Notes: a model not told the origin generated them from the letters alone. Positions 8,887-17,792 are shown, numbered from the stretch's first letter. The stretch: DNA of 64,000 bases from Lysobacter sp. FW306-1B-D06B (GCF_038446665.1 NZ_CP151802.1:1488001-1552000), one strand, 5' to 3'. Numbers and translations: made by a program.

Positions 8887-9771
8887 ATGACGGTCGAGAA
8901 GAACGAGCGCGAACTGGAATCGAGCATCCACACCGATTTCGAAGGGCGGATGAGCTATTCCGGCTACCTGCAGCTCGACACGCTGCTGTCGGCCCAGCAG
9001 CGCCTGTCCAACCCGCCCCAGCACGACGAACTGCTGTTCATCGTCCAGCACCAGGTCGCCGAGCTGTGGATGAAGCTGATGATCCACGAGCTGAAGGCGG
9101 CCATCGCCAACCTGCGCGAGGACCGCCTGGGCGAGTGCCAGAAGATCTTCGCGCGCTGCAAGAACATCCTGCGCCAGCTCACCGAGATGTGGTCCGTGCT
9201 GGAGACGATGACGCCGTCGGACTACATGAAGTTCCGCGAGATCCTGGGCCCGTCCTCGGGCTTCCAGTCGCTGCAGTACCGCACCATCGAATTCCTGCTG
9301 GGCAACAAGAACGCGGCGATGTTGAAGGTGTTCGCGCACGACGCGAAGGCCGAAGGCGCACTGCGCGACGTACTCGAAGCCCCCAGCCTGTACGACGAGG
9401 CGCTGCGCTACCTGGCGCGCCACGGCTACGCGGTGCCGCAGCGCCATGTGGAGCGCGACTGGTCGCACGCGCATGTCGCCGATCCGGAGCTGCTGCCGGT
9501 GTTCGAGCGCATCTACGAGGACACGAACGCGCACTGGGCCGCGTACCACCTGTGCGAAGACCTGGTCGATCTGGAAAGCCAGTTCCAGCTGTGGCGCTTC
9601 CGCCACATGCGCACGGTGATGCGCATCATCGGTTTCAAGCGCGGCACCGGCGGCTCCAGCGGCGTGGGCTTCCTGCGCCAGGCGCTGGACCTGACCTTCT
9701 TCCCCGAGTTGTTCGACGTGCGCACGATGATCGGCGCCGACGCCGGCTACGGGGCGCCGCCGGCGAATTAG
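8887..9771 (+). CDS. kynA: Tryptophan 2,3-dioxygenase
   Basis: A 294-aa haem enzyme that opens the indole ring of L-tryptophan to N-formylkynurenine, the first step of the kynurenine route. Family landmarks are [34 protein letters not shown], the haem-ligand region [15 protein letters not shown], and the substrate loop [13 protein letters not shown]. Length matches the bacterial family. The ATG follows a region without a strong Shine-Dalgarno. A Nudix gene starts 5 bases after its stop and is probably co-transcribed. Confidence 0.95.
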   Translation: MTVEKNERELESSIHTDFEGRMSYSGYLQLDTLLSAQQRLSNPPQHDELLFIVQHQVAELWMKLMIHELKAAIANLREDRLGECQKIFARCKNILRQLTEMWSVLETMTPSDYMKFREILGPSSGFQSLQYRTIEFLLGNKNAAMLKVFAHDAKAEGALRDVLEAPSLYDEALRYLARHGYAVPQRHVERDWSHAHVADPELLPVFERIYEDTNAHWAAYHLCEDLVDLESQFQLWRFRHMRTVMRIIGFKRGTGGSSGVGFLRQALDLTFFPELFDVRTMIGADAGYGAPPAN

Positions 9772-9775
9772 GGCG

Positions 9776-10192
9776 ATGGACCGGCGCGTGCACGACTGCG
9801 TGGGCGCGCTGCTGGTACGCCAGGACCGCATCCTGCTGGGACGGCGCAGCGACGATTGCGACTGGCTCGCCGGCGCGTGGGACGTGTTCGGCGGACACGT
9901 GGAGGCGGGCGAGAGCGGCGAGCAGGCCATCGCGCGCGAGCTCGCCGAGGAACTCGGCATCGCCCCCCTTGGCCTGTCCTATCTGGATGTCATCGAAGGC
10001 GCGGCGCCGGAGCCGTGGCGCCTGCGGCTGTACCTGGTGCCGGGCTGGAACGGCACGCCGGCCCCGCTGGCCGAGCACGCGGAGCTGCGCTGGTGCGCGC
10101 TGGAGGAGGCGCAGGCGCGACTCGTGGACGCCCACCCGGATTTCCCGCGTTTGCTCGCCTTGGCGGTCAGGGCCGCCGCTTTGTCCCGTTGA
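9776..10192 (+). CDS. Nudix hydrolase
   Basis: A 138-aa single-domain protein with a perfect Nudix box: GHVEAGE, seven residues, then RELAEELGI (about residues 43-65). This fits GX5EX7REUXEEXGU, the metal-binding helix that hydrolyses nucleoside diphosphate-X substrates. The start lies 5 bases after the tryptophan dioxygenase stop, which suggests one transcript. The specific substrate cannot be read from the sequence. A mutT-like housecleaning role or hydrolysis of a nucleotide-linked cofactor are both possible. Confidence 0.9.
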   Translation: MDRRVHDCVGALLVRQDRILLGRRSDDCDWLAGAWDVFGGHVEAGESGEQAIARELAEELGIAPLGLSYLDVIEGAAPEPWRLRLYLVPGWNGTPAPLAEHAELRWCALEEAQARLVDAHPDFPRLLALAVRAAALSR

Positions 10193-10258
10193 GTGCGCGG
10201 AGCGCCTGTTCAGGCGGAATGCTGCGTCGCAGCACGGCCTTTTCGCCTTCACGCGGGT

Positions 10259-10287
10259 TTGACGTGATGGACGTCACCCGGTAAATC
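10259..10287 (+). promoter_or_regulatory. Candidate sigma70 promoter with overlapping palindrome
   Basis: TTGACG (10259-10264) and TAAATC (10282-10287) are separated by exactly 17 bases, upstream of the peptide transporter. The perfect inverted repeat TGACGT-GATGG-ACGTCA (10260-10276) covers the -35 box and most of the spacer, where a repressor could bind. No dedicated regulator gene adjoins it. Confidence 0.45.
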
Positions 10288-10358
10288 TCCCCGGTCCCGT
10301 GCCGCCCGGCGTGGGTTTTCCTTTCTTGTCAGTACTTGATCCACACAGGGGATACCGC

Positions 10359-11900
10359 ATGAGCGGAACCGCTACACCCGCGACCGGCACGGCCGCGATT
10401 CCTGCATTCGAGCAGCGCCTGGGCCACCCCAAGCCGCTGTGGATGCTCTTCATGACGGAATTCTGGGAGCGCTTCGCGTTCTACGGCATCCGCTGGGCGC
10501 TGGTGCTCTATATCGTCGCGCAGTTCTACGGCGGCGACGCCTCGGGCGAGGCGGAGGCCAACCGCGTCTACGGCGCCTACCTGGCGCTGGTGTACGCCGC
10601 GGCGATCTTCGGCGGTTATGTCGCGGACCGGATCCTGGGGTACCAGCGTTCGATCCTGCTGGGCGCGGTGATCATGGCCTCGGGCCTTTTCATGATCGCG
10701 CTGCCCAACGAGCACCTGTTCAAGCTGGGCCTGGCGACGATCGTCGTCGGCAACGGCCTGTTCAAGCCGAACATCTCCACGATGGTGGGCAAGCTCTACG
10801 CCGTGGGCGATGAACGCCGCGACTCGGGCTTCACCATCTTCTACATGGGCATCAACCTGGGCGCGATGCTGGCCCCGCTGCTGACCCAGTACCTGGCCCG
10901 CAAGGTCTTCGGCGAAGAAACGATGCCGGCCTACAAGGTGGTCTTCATGGCCGCCGGCGTGGGCATGCTGATCAGCCTGGTGTGGTTCTGGTTCGGCCGT
11001 CGCCAGCTGGAAGGCATCGGCCGTCCGCCGGTCAACAGCACGGACAAGCGCAAGGTGCTGTACGTGTTCGCCGGCGCGCTGGTGTCGATCCCGGTGGTGT
11101 ACTTCCTGCTGGCCATGGGCGCCGGCGCGCTGCAGGGCGTGCTGACGGTGATGTTCCTGGGCCTGTGCGCGATGCTGCTGGTGGAGGGTTTCCGCGAAGG
11201 TCCGAAGCAGCGCGACATGACCATCGCGATGCTGATCATCTTCACCTTCAACATCCTGTTCTGGATGTTCTTCGAGCAGGCGGGCAGCTCCTTCACCTTC
11301 CTCGCCGACAAGATCGTCGACCGCGACATCTTCAGCGGCGGCCTGGCCGACCTGGTCTACACGCTCAGCGGCGAGCGCGTGTTCCCGACCGCGTGGTTCC
11401 AGAGCATCAACTCGATCGCCATCATCACCATGGCCCCGCTGATCGCGTGGGGCTGGGTGAAGATGGGCAAGGCCAACCCGTCGATCCCGCGCAAGTTCTC
11501 GCTCGGCCTGATCTTCAACGGCCTGGCCTTCCTGCTGCTGATGTTCGCCCTGTCCAAGCTGGTCACGGCCGCCGGCCTGATCCCGTTCTGGACGCTGTTC
11601 GCGGTGTACTGGATCCAGTCCATCGGCGAGCTGTGCCTGTCGCCGATCGGCCTGTCGATGGTGACCAAGCTGGCGCCGGTGCGCCTGGTCGGCTTCGGCA
11701 TGGGCGGCTGGTTCCTGTCCACGGGCATCGGCAACAACCTGTCGGGCATCTTCGCGGGTGCCGTGAGCGGCGAGAGCGGCATGACCACGGCGTCGGCGCT
11801 GGCGGGCTACACCTTCGGCTTCTGGGCGCTGGTCGGCGCGGGCGTGCTGCTGTTCCTGGTCGCCCCCCTGGTGCAGAAGTTGATGCATGGCGTGAAGTGA
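10359..11900 (+). CDS. POT-family proton-coupled di-/tripeptide transporter
   Basis: A 513-aa polytopic membrane protein of the proton-dependent oligopeptide transporter family (MFS fold, 12-14 predicted segments). The signature EFWERFAFYGIRWALVLYIV in helix 1 carries the ExxERFxYG proton/substrate motif. A second family motif is near residues 140-175 (GNGLFKPNISTMVGKLY, then GFTIFYMGINLGA). I chose ATG 10359, preceded by CAGGGG, over 10299, whose extra 20 residues lack family character. It imports small peptides using the proton gradient. Two hairpins follow the stop. Confidence 0.93.
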   Translation: MSGTATPATGTAAIPAFEQRLGHPKPLWMLFMTEFWERFAFYGIRWALVLYIVAQFYGGDASGEAEANRVYGAYLALVYAAAIFGGYVADRILGYQRSILLGAVIMASGLFMIALPNEHLFKLGLATIVVGNGLFKPNISTMVGKLYAVGDERRDSGFTIFYMGINLGAMLAPLLTQYLARKVFGEETMPAYKVVFMAAGVGMLISLVWFWFGRRQLEGIGRPPVNSTDKRKVLYVFAGALVSIPVVYFLLAMGAGALQGVLTVMFLGLCAMLLVEGFREGPKQRDMTIAMLIIFTFNILFWMFFEQAGSSFTFLADKIVDRDIFSGGLADLVYTLSGERVFPTAWFQSINSIAIITMAPLIAWGWVKMGKANPSIPRKFSLGLIFNGLAFLLLMFALSKLVTAAGLIPFWTLFAVYWIQSIGELCLSPIGLSMVTKLAPVRLVGFGMGGWFLSTGIGNNLSGIFAGAVSGESGMTTASALAGYTFGFWALVGAGVLLFLVAPLVQKLMHGVK

Positions 11901-11910
11901 CGATCCGGCC

Positions 11911-11968
11911 CGCTTCCGCCTGGCGGAAGCGGCCTTGCTGGAGCGACGGCGACCTTCGGGTCGCCGTC
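11911..11968 (+). terminator. Double hairpin terminator after the peptide transporter
   Basis: Two consecutive hairpins follow the transporter stop: CGCTTCCG/CGGAAGCG (11911-11931), then GACGGCGACC-TTCG-GGTCGCCGTC (11945-11968), a 10-bp perfect stem with a stable TTCG tetraloop. The downstream sequence TCGTTTG is only weakly T-rich. Confidence 0.65.
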
Positions 11969-12064
11969 GTCGTTTGCGGCGCCGCCGGGGCGCGGACAAG
12001 CGGTGAGGCCCGCCGCGAAGCCCTCGGGTTACCGTAGTCGCCTACGCCCGTCGGACGCCGCCGC

Positions 12065-13573
12065 ATGTCCCAGCCCCCGCTGCTCACCCGCGCCGAAAGC
12101 ACCCAGTACGCGGAGACCTCGCGCCACGCCGACGTGATGGCGTTCATCCACGGGTTGAAGGAACTGGGCGACCACCGCCTGCACGTCGCGGACTTCGGCG
12201 CGACGCCGGAAGGCCGCGAGCTTCCGCTGCTCGTGCTCTCCGCGAACGGTGCGCGTTCCCCGCAGGAAGCGCACGGCCGCGGCCTGCCGGTGGTGCTGGT
12301 GCTGTGCGGTATCCATGCCGGCGAAGTAGAGGGCAAGGAGGCCGGGCTCATGCTCGTGCGCGACATCCTGCACGGCGCGCACGGCGACCTGCTCGATCGC
12401 ATGACGCTGCTGCTGGTGCCGCTGTTCAACGCCGACGGCAACGATCGCATCGACCCGGCGAACCGCGCGCTCGACATCGCGCACTTCACCGGCCAGCTCG
12501 GTCCCGACAGCGGCGTGGGCACGCGCGTGAATGCCGCCGGCATCAACCTCAACCGCGACTACATGCGTCAGGACGCGGAGGAGATGCGCCTGCTGCAGAC
12601 GCACGTGATGCACGCCTGGAACCCGCACCTCACCATCGACTGCCACGCCACCAACGGTTCCATCCACCGCTTCGACCTGACATACGACATCCCGCACACG
12701 GTGCACAGCGGTCGCATCGAGCCGATCGACTTCATGCGCGAGCACCTGCTGCCCGCGGTGACGGACGCGGTGAAGCGCGAGGACGGGCGCGATACGTTCT
12801 GGTACGGCAACTTCCTGCGCGACGAAGGCGGGCAGGGCACGGGCTGGATCACCTACACGCACCATCCGCGCTTCGGCGGCAACTACCGCGGCCTGGCGAA
12901 CCGCCTCGACCTGCTGCTGGAAACCTACGCCTACATCGACTTCTACGACCGGGTGCACACCACCTACGCCTTCCTGCGTCACACGCTGGCTTACGTGGGC
13001 GAGCACGCGGAAGAGATCGTCGAACTGCTCGCCGTTTGCGAGATGCCGCCCGACGATATCGCCGTGCGTTACCGGCTCGACGCCTTCCCCGACCGGGAAG
13101 TGGAGATCCTCACGCGCGATCCGTACACGCTCGAAGGCGAAGCGGTGAGCGTGCGCGTGCCTTACATCGGCCGTTTCGTCGGCGAGCACATCGTGCGCCG
13201 CCCGTTGGCGTACGCGGTACCGGAGGCGATCGCGGCACGGCTGGAAGGCCATGGGCTCGTGATCGAACGCCCGCCGGTGCCGCCGCAGTTGCACGCGGAA
13301 ATCGCGACGGTGACCGCGCTGGCGTCATCGGCCGGACGCGAGATCCTGGAGGCGAACGCAACCCCGTACGTGGAAGCGGAGTACCTGCGCGACGAACGCA
13401 CGCTGCCCGCCGGCTGGGCGTTGGTGCGCACCGAACAGCAGCGCGGCGCAGTCGCGGTCTATCTGTGCGAGGCCGGCAGCGACGACGGCCTGGTGGCGTG
13501 CGGCTGGATCGATCCGCCGACGGTCGGCTCCGAATTCCCCGCATGGCGCGTGAACGCCATCGTGCACGCCTGA
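12065..13573 (+). CDS. M14-family zinc carboxypeptidase-like protein
   Basis: A 502-aa protein with a metallocarboxypeptidase fold in its N-terminal half. CGIHAGEVEGKEAGL supplies the HxxE zinc pair (about residues 82-96). NLNRDYMRQDAEE carries the substrate-binding Asn-Arg pair, and LTIDCHATNGS supplies the third zinc ligand His. I see no signal peptide, so it is probably cytoplasmic. The C-terminal 170 residues are a beta-rich extension. Relatives cleave C-terminal residues from peptides or modified amino acids; the substrate here is unknown. It is transcribed toward the MarR gene and shares a terminator hairpin with it. Confidence 0.85.
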   Translation: MSQPPLLTRAESTQYAETSRHADVMAFIHGLKELGDHRLHVADFGATPEGRELPLLVLSANGARSPQEAHGRGLPVVLVLCGIHAGEVEGKEAGLMLVRDILHGAHGDLLDRMTLLLVPLFNADGNDRIDPANRALDIAHFTGQLGPDSGVGTRVNAAGINLNRDYMRQDAEEMRLLQTHVMHAWNPHLTIDCHATNGSIHRFDLTYDIPHTVHSGRIEPIDFMREHLLPAVTDAVKREDGRDTFWYGNFLRDEGGQGTGWITYTHHPRFGGNYRGLANRLDLLLETYAYIDFYDRVHTTYAFLRHTLAYVGEHAEEIVELLAVCEMPPDDIAVRYRLDAFPDREVEILTRDPYTLEGEAVSVRVPYIGRFVGEHIVRRPLAYAVPEAIAARLEGHGLVIERPPVPPQLHAEIATVTALASSAGREILEANATPYVEAEYLRDERTLPAGWALVRTEQQRGAVAVYLCEAGSDDGLVACGWIDPPTVGSEFPAWRVNAIVHA

Positions 13574-13602
13574 GGCGGCGCGACGCGTCAGTCGCGCGCC
13601 TC
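13572..13602. terminator. Bidirectional hairpin between convergent genes
   Basis: GAGGCGGCGCGAC pairs with GTCGCGCGCCTC with one bulge. It sits exactly between the stop codon of the rightward M14 peptidase and that of the leftward MarR gene, so it could terminate both. There is no T-run on either side. Confidence 0.5.
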
Positions 13603-14105
13603 TAGCCCGACTGGGTTTCCGCCTGCAGCTCCAGCTCATCCAGCCGGTCCAGCAGGCGGAACAGCGCGGCGCGCTCGGCGTCGTCGATGCCCTCCAGCAG
13701 CCTGCGCTCGAAGGCCAGCGCCAGCGGCGCGACCTCGTCGTAGATCCTGTAGCCGCCCTCGGACAGCTTCAGCACCGACCGGCGCCGGTCGTCGCCGTGG
13801 ATTTCGCGATCCAGCCGACCGGCTTCGAGCAGGCGCGCGACGGCGCGGCTAACCGCCACCTTGTCCATGGCCGTGCGCTGGGCCACCTCGTTGGCCGACA
13901 GGCCCGGGTAGCGCCCCAGCACCGCCATGACCCGCCATTCGGTGATGCTGAGCTGGAAGCGCTCGGTGTAGATGCGCGCGATCGTGCCGCTGACGCGGTT
14001 GCTGAGCACCGACAGCCGGTAGGGCAGGAAGTGCTCCAGGTCCAGCTGGGCGTGGGCGGGCAGGGTCTGGCCCAGCCTGGGAAATCCGGGGTCGCGCGCA
14101 TTCAT
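13602..14105 (-). CDS. MarR-family repressor, likely of hppD/hmgA
   Basis: A 167-aa winged-helix regulator. The DNA-binding region (residues about 50-110) contains ITEWRVMAVLGRYPGLSANE, the recognition helix MDKVAVSRAVARLLEAG, and the wing DREIHGDDRRRSVL. Terminal helices would form the dimer. I placed the start at ATG 14105 because the family domain begins soon after; a longer frame to 14204 would run through the operator region. It is divergent from hppD. The 22-bp palindrome between them is a natural site for autorepression and repression of hppD. The ligand may be an aromatic intermediate of tyrosine breakdown (inference). Confidence 0.88.
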   Translation of the reverse strand: MNARDPGFPRLGQTLPAHAQLDLEHFLPYRLSVLSNRVSGTIARIYTERFQLSITEWRVMAVLGRYPGLSANEVAQRTAMDKVAVSRAVARLLEAGRLDREIHGDDRRRSVLKLSEGGYRIYDEVAPLALAFERRLLEGIDDAERAALFRLLDRLDELELQAETQSG

Positions 14106-14118
14106 GGTGCGGTATGCC

Positions 14119-14147
14119 TTGATTATGGTTTCAGGTGAAACTATAAA
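14119..14147 (+). promoter_or_regulatory. hppD promoter
   Basis: TTGATT (14119-14124) and TATAAA (14142-14147) are spaced by exactly 17 bases, a good sigma70 promoter reading toward hppD about 70 bases downstream. The spacer is filled by an inverted repeat (separate entry), so repressor and polymerase would compete. Confidence 0.7.
14124..14145. promoter_or_regulatory. Probable MarR operator between marR and hppD
   Basis: A 22-bp palindrome with arms TATgGTTTCA and TGAAACtATA around a GG centre, and one mismatched pair. Length and symmetry fit MarR-dimer sites. It overlaps the hppD promoter spacer and lies 19 bases from the marR start codon, so it could control both directions. Confidence 0.65.
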
Positions 14148-14218
14148 AGTCGTTTCCGAATTGGCCCGGGCCGGAAGTCCGTCCCCCATCAGCCGGGCCG
14201 CCATCAGAGAACAATGCC

Positions 14219-15313
14219 ATGAATGCGCAGCCCAACCTCGGCATGCAGGTCACCACGTTCGAGAACCCGCTCGGCATCGACGGCTTCGAGTTCGTCGAGT
14301 TTGCCGCCCCGGCGGGTCAGGGCGAGGCCCTGCACGACTATTTCCGCAAGCTCGGCTTCACCGCCGTGCTGCGCCACAAGACCCGGCCGATCACGGTCTA
14401 CCGCCAGGGTGGCGTGAACTTCCTGGTCAACGAAGACCCGGACAGCTTCGCGGCCGACTTCGCCGCCAAGCACGGCCCCAGCGCCTGCGGCTTCGCGATC
14501 CGCTTCAAGGAATCCGCGCAGAAGGTGTTCGACACCGTGGTCGGCAACGGCGGCGAAGCCATCACCGACAAGGCCGCCAGCCGCGCGGTCGCCGCGCCCG
14601 TGGTGAAGGGCATCGGCGACTGCATGCTGTACCTGGTCGACCGCTACGGCGACAACGGCTCCATCTACGAAGGCGACTACCTGCCGGTGCAGGGCGCCGA
14701 GGCGGATCCGAAGGGCTTCGGCCTGACCTTCATCGACCACCTCACGCACAACCTGTACTTCGGCAACATGCAGAAGTGGTCGGACTACTACGAGCGTCTG
14801 TTCAACTTCCGCGAGATCCGCTACTTCGACATCAAGGGCGTGAAGACGGGTCTGGTGTCCAAGGCGATGACCGCGCCGGACGGCATCGTGCGCATCCCGC
14901 TCAACGAGTCGAACGATCCCAAGTCGCAGATCAACGAATACCTCGACGCCTACAAGGGCGAGGGCATCCAGCACATCGCCTGTTTCACCGACAACATCTA
15001 CGACACCGTCGAGGCGATGCGCGAGCAGGGCGTGGCGTTCCTTGACACGCCGGACACGTACTTTGACGTGGTCGACCAGCGCGTGCCCAACCACGGCGAG
15101 GACGTGCCGCGCCTGCAGAAGAACAAGATCCTGATCGACGCCGATCCGGAAACCCACCAGCGCAAGCTGCTGCAGATCTTCACCCAGAACGCGATCGGCC
15201 CGATCTTCTTCGAGATCATCCAGCGCAAGGGCAACGAAGGCTTCGGCGAGGGCAACTTCCAGGCGCTGTTCGAGAGCATCGAGCGCGATCAGATGCGGCG
15301 CGGCGTGCTGTAA
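14219..15313 (+). CDS. hppD: 4-hydroxyphenylpyruvate dioxygenase
   Basis: A 364-aa non-haem iron enzyme converting 4-hydroxyphenylpyruvate to homogentisate. It has two VOC-type halves. The iron ligands are recognisable as the His in IDHLTHNLYFGNM, the His in IQHIACFTDNIYD, and the Glu in GPIFFEIIQRKGNEGFGEGN near the C-terminus. Homogentisate is the substrate of the next metabolic gene, hmgA, 468 bases downstream; a DUF559 element lies between the two. Regulation by the divergent MarR protein is likely from the operator and promoter geometry. Confidence 0.96.
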   Translation: MNAQPNLGMQVTTFENPLGIDGFEFVEFAAPAGQGEALHDYFRKLGFTAVLRHKTRPITVYRQGGVNFLVNEDPDSFAADFAAKHGPSACGFAIRFKESAQKVFDTVVGNGGEAITDKAASRAVAAPVVKGIGDCMLYLVDRYGDNGSIYEGDYLPVQGAEADPKGFGLTFIDHLTHNLYFGNMQKWSDYYERLFNFREIRYFDIKGVKTGLVSKAMTAPDGIVRIPLNESNDPKSQINEYLDAYKGEGIQHIACFTDNIYDTVEAMREQGVAFLDTPDTYFDVVDQRVPNHGEDVPRLQKNKILIDADPETHQRKLLQIFTQNAIGPIFFEIIQRKGNEGFGEGNFQALFESIERDQMRRGVL

Positions 15314-15325
15314 GTAAGTGCTTTG

Positions 15326-15364
15326 AAGCCCCTCTCCCGACGGGAGAGGGGTTGGGGTGAGGGG
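15326..15364 (+). repeat. Left 39-bp inverted repeat flanking the DUF559 gene
   Basis: The unit contains a 9-bp stem (CCCCTCTCC/GGAGAGGGG) with a short loop, followed by TTGGGGTGAGGGG. It is the reverse complement of the copy at 15729-15767 with only two mismatches in 39 bases, both in the loop. Confidence 0.85.
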
Positions 15365-15370
15365 TGGAGC

Positions 15371-15769
15371 ATGGAAGACCGTCAGAGGGCGAAATTGCCG
15401 ACGGACACGTTGCGCAGGGCGCGATCCCTCCGAGCGTCGGCCACGGATGCCGAGCGCGTGATCTGGCGAGGGCTGCGAAACAACCAGCTTCCCGGTTTCA
15501 AGTTCCGGCGCCAGTATCCGATTCCTCCCTATGTCGTGGACTTCGTCTGCTTGACCGCGATGCTTGTCATCGAGCTTGACGGCTCGCAGCATTCGTACCA
15601 GACAGATTTGACCCGCACCCGTTTCATCGAATCGCAAGGCTTCACGGTGTTTCGCTTCTGGGACAACGAAGTGCTGCAGCAGACCGACGCTGTCATCGAA
15701 GCGATCTGGAACGCATGCCGCTCCGCCGCCCCTCACCCCAACCCCTCTCCCGATGGGAGAGGGGCTTAA
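15371..15769 (+). CDS. DUF559 (Vsr/restriction-endonuclease-like) protein
   Basis: A 132-aa protein of the DUF559 family, which has the fold of very-short-patch-repair and PD-(D/E)XK nucleases. Family blocks are [38 protein letters not shown] (the Asp is the first catalytic acid), [12 protein letters not shown] (the ExD strand), and [14 protein letters not shown] take ATG 15371; an upstream frame to 15323 only translates the left repeat. The last residues ([11 protein letters not shown]) are encoded by the right repeat. It probably acts on DNA, but its partner and substrate are unknown. Confidence 0.85.
   Translation: MEDRQRAKLPTDTLRRARSLRASATDAERVIWRGLRNNQLPGFKFRRQYPIPPYVVDFVCLTAMLVIELDGSQHSYQTDLTRTRFIESQGFTVFRFWDNEVLQQTDAVIEAIWNACRSAAPHPNPSPDGRGA
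15729..15767 (-). repeat. Right 39-bp inverted repeat flanking the DUF559 gene
   Basis: This is the reverse complement of the unit at 15326-15364 with two loop mismatches. It overlaps the 3' end of the DUF559 ORF, ends 13 bases before hmgA, and its hairpin could act as an RNA processing or stability site. Confidence 0.85.
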
Positions 15770-15780
15770 AAGGCTCCGAC

Positions 15781-17082
15781 ATGACCATCACCAGCAACGG
15801 CTACCAATCCGGTTTCGGCAACGAGTTCGCGACGGAGGCGGTGGCCGGCGCGCTGCCGGTCGGGCGCAACTCGCCACAGCGCGTAGCGCACGGGCTCTAT
15901 GCGGAACAGGTCTCGGGCACCGCGTTCACCGCGCCGCGCCATGCGAACCGCCGCAGCTGGTTGTATCGCATCCGCCCCGCCGCGATGCACGGCGCATTTG
16001 AAGCCTACGCGCAGGCGCATTTCCACAATGACTTCGGCGACGCGCCGGTCTCGCCCGACCAGCTGCGCTGGAGCCCGATGCCGATGCCCGCTGGCGGCGC
16101 GGATTTCGTCGACGGTCTGTTCACCATGGCCGGCAACGGTTCGCCCGCTGCGCAGGGCGGCGTGGGCATCCACCTGTATGCCGCCAATCGCGACATGCAG
16201 GGCCGCTGGTTCTACGACGCCGACGGCGAGCTGCTGATCGTGCCGCAGCAGGGCCGCCTGCACATCGAGACCGAACTGGGCGTGCTCGACGTGGAGCCGC
16301 AGGAAATCGCGGTGATCCCGCGCGGCATCCGCTTCGCGGTGACGCTGCCCGACGGCGAGGCGCGCGGCTACGTGTGCGAGAACTTCGGCGCGATGCTTCG
16401 CCTGCCGGACCTGGGGCCGATCGGCTCCAACGGGCTGGCGAACCCGCGTGATTTCCTCACGCCGAACGCGGCCTACGAAGATGTCGAAGGCGACTTCGAG
16501 CTGATCGCCAAATTCCAGGGCCACCTGTGGCGCGCGCACATCGGTCACTCGCCGATCGACGTGGTCGCCTGGCACGGTAACTACGCGCCGTCCAAGTACG
16601 ACCTGCGCCACTTCAACACCATCGGATCGATCAGCTACGACCACCCCGATCCGTCGATCTTCCTCGTGCTGCATTCGCCCAGCGACACGGCGGGCACGAG
16701 CAACCTGGATTTCGTGATCTTCCCGCCGCGCTGGCTGGTCGCGCAGGACACGTTCCGCCCGCCGTGGTTCCACCGCAACATCGCCAGCGAGTTCATGGGC
16801 CTGGTGCACGGCGCCTATGACGCCAAGGCCGAAGGCTTCGTGCCGGGCGGTGCGTCGCTGCACAACTCCATGACCGGCCACGGTCCGGACGCGGCGACGT
16901 TCGAGAAGGCCAGTGCGGCCGATCTGTCCAAGCCGGACGTGGTCCAGGACACGATGGCCTTCATGTTCGAGACGCGCGCGGTGATCCGTCCGACGAAGCA
17001 GGCCCTCGATGCCGCGCATCGCCAGCGCGATTACCAGGCGTGCTGGGCCGGGCTGAAGAAGCACTTCGACGCGAAGGCCTGA
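15781..17082 (+). CDS. hmgA: Homogentisate 1,2-dioxygenase
   Basis: A 433-aa iron enzyme that opens homogentisate to maleylacetoacetate, directly after HppD in tyrosine degradation. It has the characteristic cupin-like core and the active-site regions [16 protein letters not shown] (His and Glu ligands) and [17 protein letters not shown]. The N-terminus [20 protein letters not shown] is typical. I place the start at ATG 15781, after AAAAGG; the open frame to 15715 only translates the repeat. The fumarylacetoacetase gene is not in the window. Confidence 0.96.
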   Translation: MTITSNGYQSGFGNEFATEAVAGALPVGRNSPQRVAHGLYAEQVSGTAFTAPRHANRRSWLYRIRPAAMHGAFEAYAQAHFHNDFGDAPVSPDQLRWSPMPMPAGGADFVDGLFTMAGNGSPAAQGGVGIHLYAANRDMQGRWFYDADGELLIVPQQGRLHIETELGVLDVEPQEIAVIPRGIRFAVTLPDGEARGYVCENFGAMLRLPDLGPIGSNGLANPRDFLTPNAAYEDVEGDFELIAKFQGHLWRAHIGHSPIDVVAWHGNYAPSKYDLRHFNTIGSISYDHPDPSIFLVLHSPSDTAGTSNLDFVIFPPRWLVAQDTFRPPWFHRNIASEFMGLVHGAYDAKAEGFVPGGASLHNSMTGHGPDAATFEKASAADLSKPDVVQDTMAFMFETRAVIRPTKQALDAAHRQRDYQACWAGLKKHFDAKA

Positions 17083-17162
17083 GCGGGCGCGTTTGCGTTG
17101 CGTTAACGCGGTGCGGAGCTAGGCTGCCCGACCGGCCCGGTGCCGTGCATGGAGCGTGCGTG

Positions 17163-17792
17163 ATGAGGGTGGCGACTGCGACGGCCTTGCTCCTGGTGCT
17201 GTCGGCCTGCGGTGAGCGCGGGCCTGCACGCACGCCGGACGTCGCCACGCCCGCACCGGCGGTGGAGCCGGCCTCGCAACCGTCCAGCGGAACGCCGCCG
17301 CCGCCGCCCGGCGCCGCCAACGGCGCCATGCCGGCCCCCGGTGTGATCGGCTTCGCGGGCTTCGGCCCCGCGCCGTTCGGCTCGACCGAAGAACAACTGC
17401 GCATGGCCTGGCGCCGTGAACTGGGCGGCATGAAGCCCGACACGCCGCAGGGCTGCTACTACCTCATGCCGCAACCGCGCACGCAACGCGGCTACCGCAT
17501 CGCCTTCATGTTCGAAGACCAGCGCTTCGTGCGCATGGACGTCAACGCCGAGGACATCGAGGCGCCCGGCGGCGGGCGCGTGGGCATGAGCACGCAGCAG
17601 ATCGAGCAACTGTACGCAGGGCACGTGCAGGTGCAGAACCACAAATACGTCGAGGGCGGGAAGTACCTGCGCGTTCCCAATCCGGACGGAGGCGCGGGCG
17701 TGGTGCTGTTCGAGACCGATGCGTCGGGCCGCGTCACCACGTGGCGAATCGGCGAGCCGCCGCAGGTGGACTATGTGGAAGGTTGCTCCTGA
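17163..17792 (+). CDS. Hypothetical lipoprotein
   Basis: A 209-aa protein starting MRVATATALLLVLSAC, a short lipoprotein signal with lipobox LSAC. A Pro/Ala/Thr-rich linker (residues about 20-60) precedes a beta-rich domain. That domain begins VIGFAGFGPAPFGSTEEQLR and contains GCYYLMPQPRTQRGYRIAFMFE and MSTQQIEQLYAG, a layout seen in small periplasmic lectin- or BamE-like domains. The start at 17163 is chosen because the signal begins there; an open frame to 17040 lies under hmgA. No function is assigned. Confidence 0.75.
   Translation: MRVATATALLLVLSACGERGPARTPDVATPAPAVEPASQPSSGTPPPPPGAANGAMPAPGVIGFAGFGPAPFGSTEEQLRMAWRRELGGMKPDTPQGCYYLMPQPRTQRGYRIAFMFEDQRFVRMDVNAEDIEAPGGGRVGMSTQQIEQLYAGHVQVQNHKYVEGGKYLRVPNPDGGAGVVLFETDASGRVTTWRIGEPPQVDYVEGCS

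Larger units (their letters stand above)
15326..15767. mobile_element. Candidate repeat-bounded DUF559 element
   Basis: A 442-bp unit, consisting of terminal inverted 39-bp palindromic repeats around one endonuclease-like ORF, sits exactly between hppD and hmgA, genes that often adjoin each other. The coding frame runs into the right repeat, and the left repeat ends 6 bases before the start codon. I see no target-site duplication, so mobility is inferred only from architecture. Confidence 0.5.

Noticed and set aside
15715..15780. N-terminal extension of HmgA
   Set aside because: The extra 22 residues are translated from the inverted repeat. The family N-terminus begins at ATG 15781.
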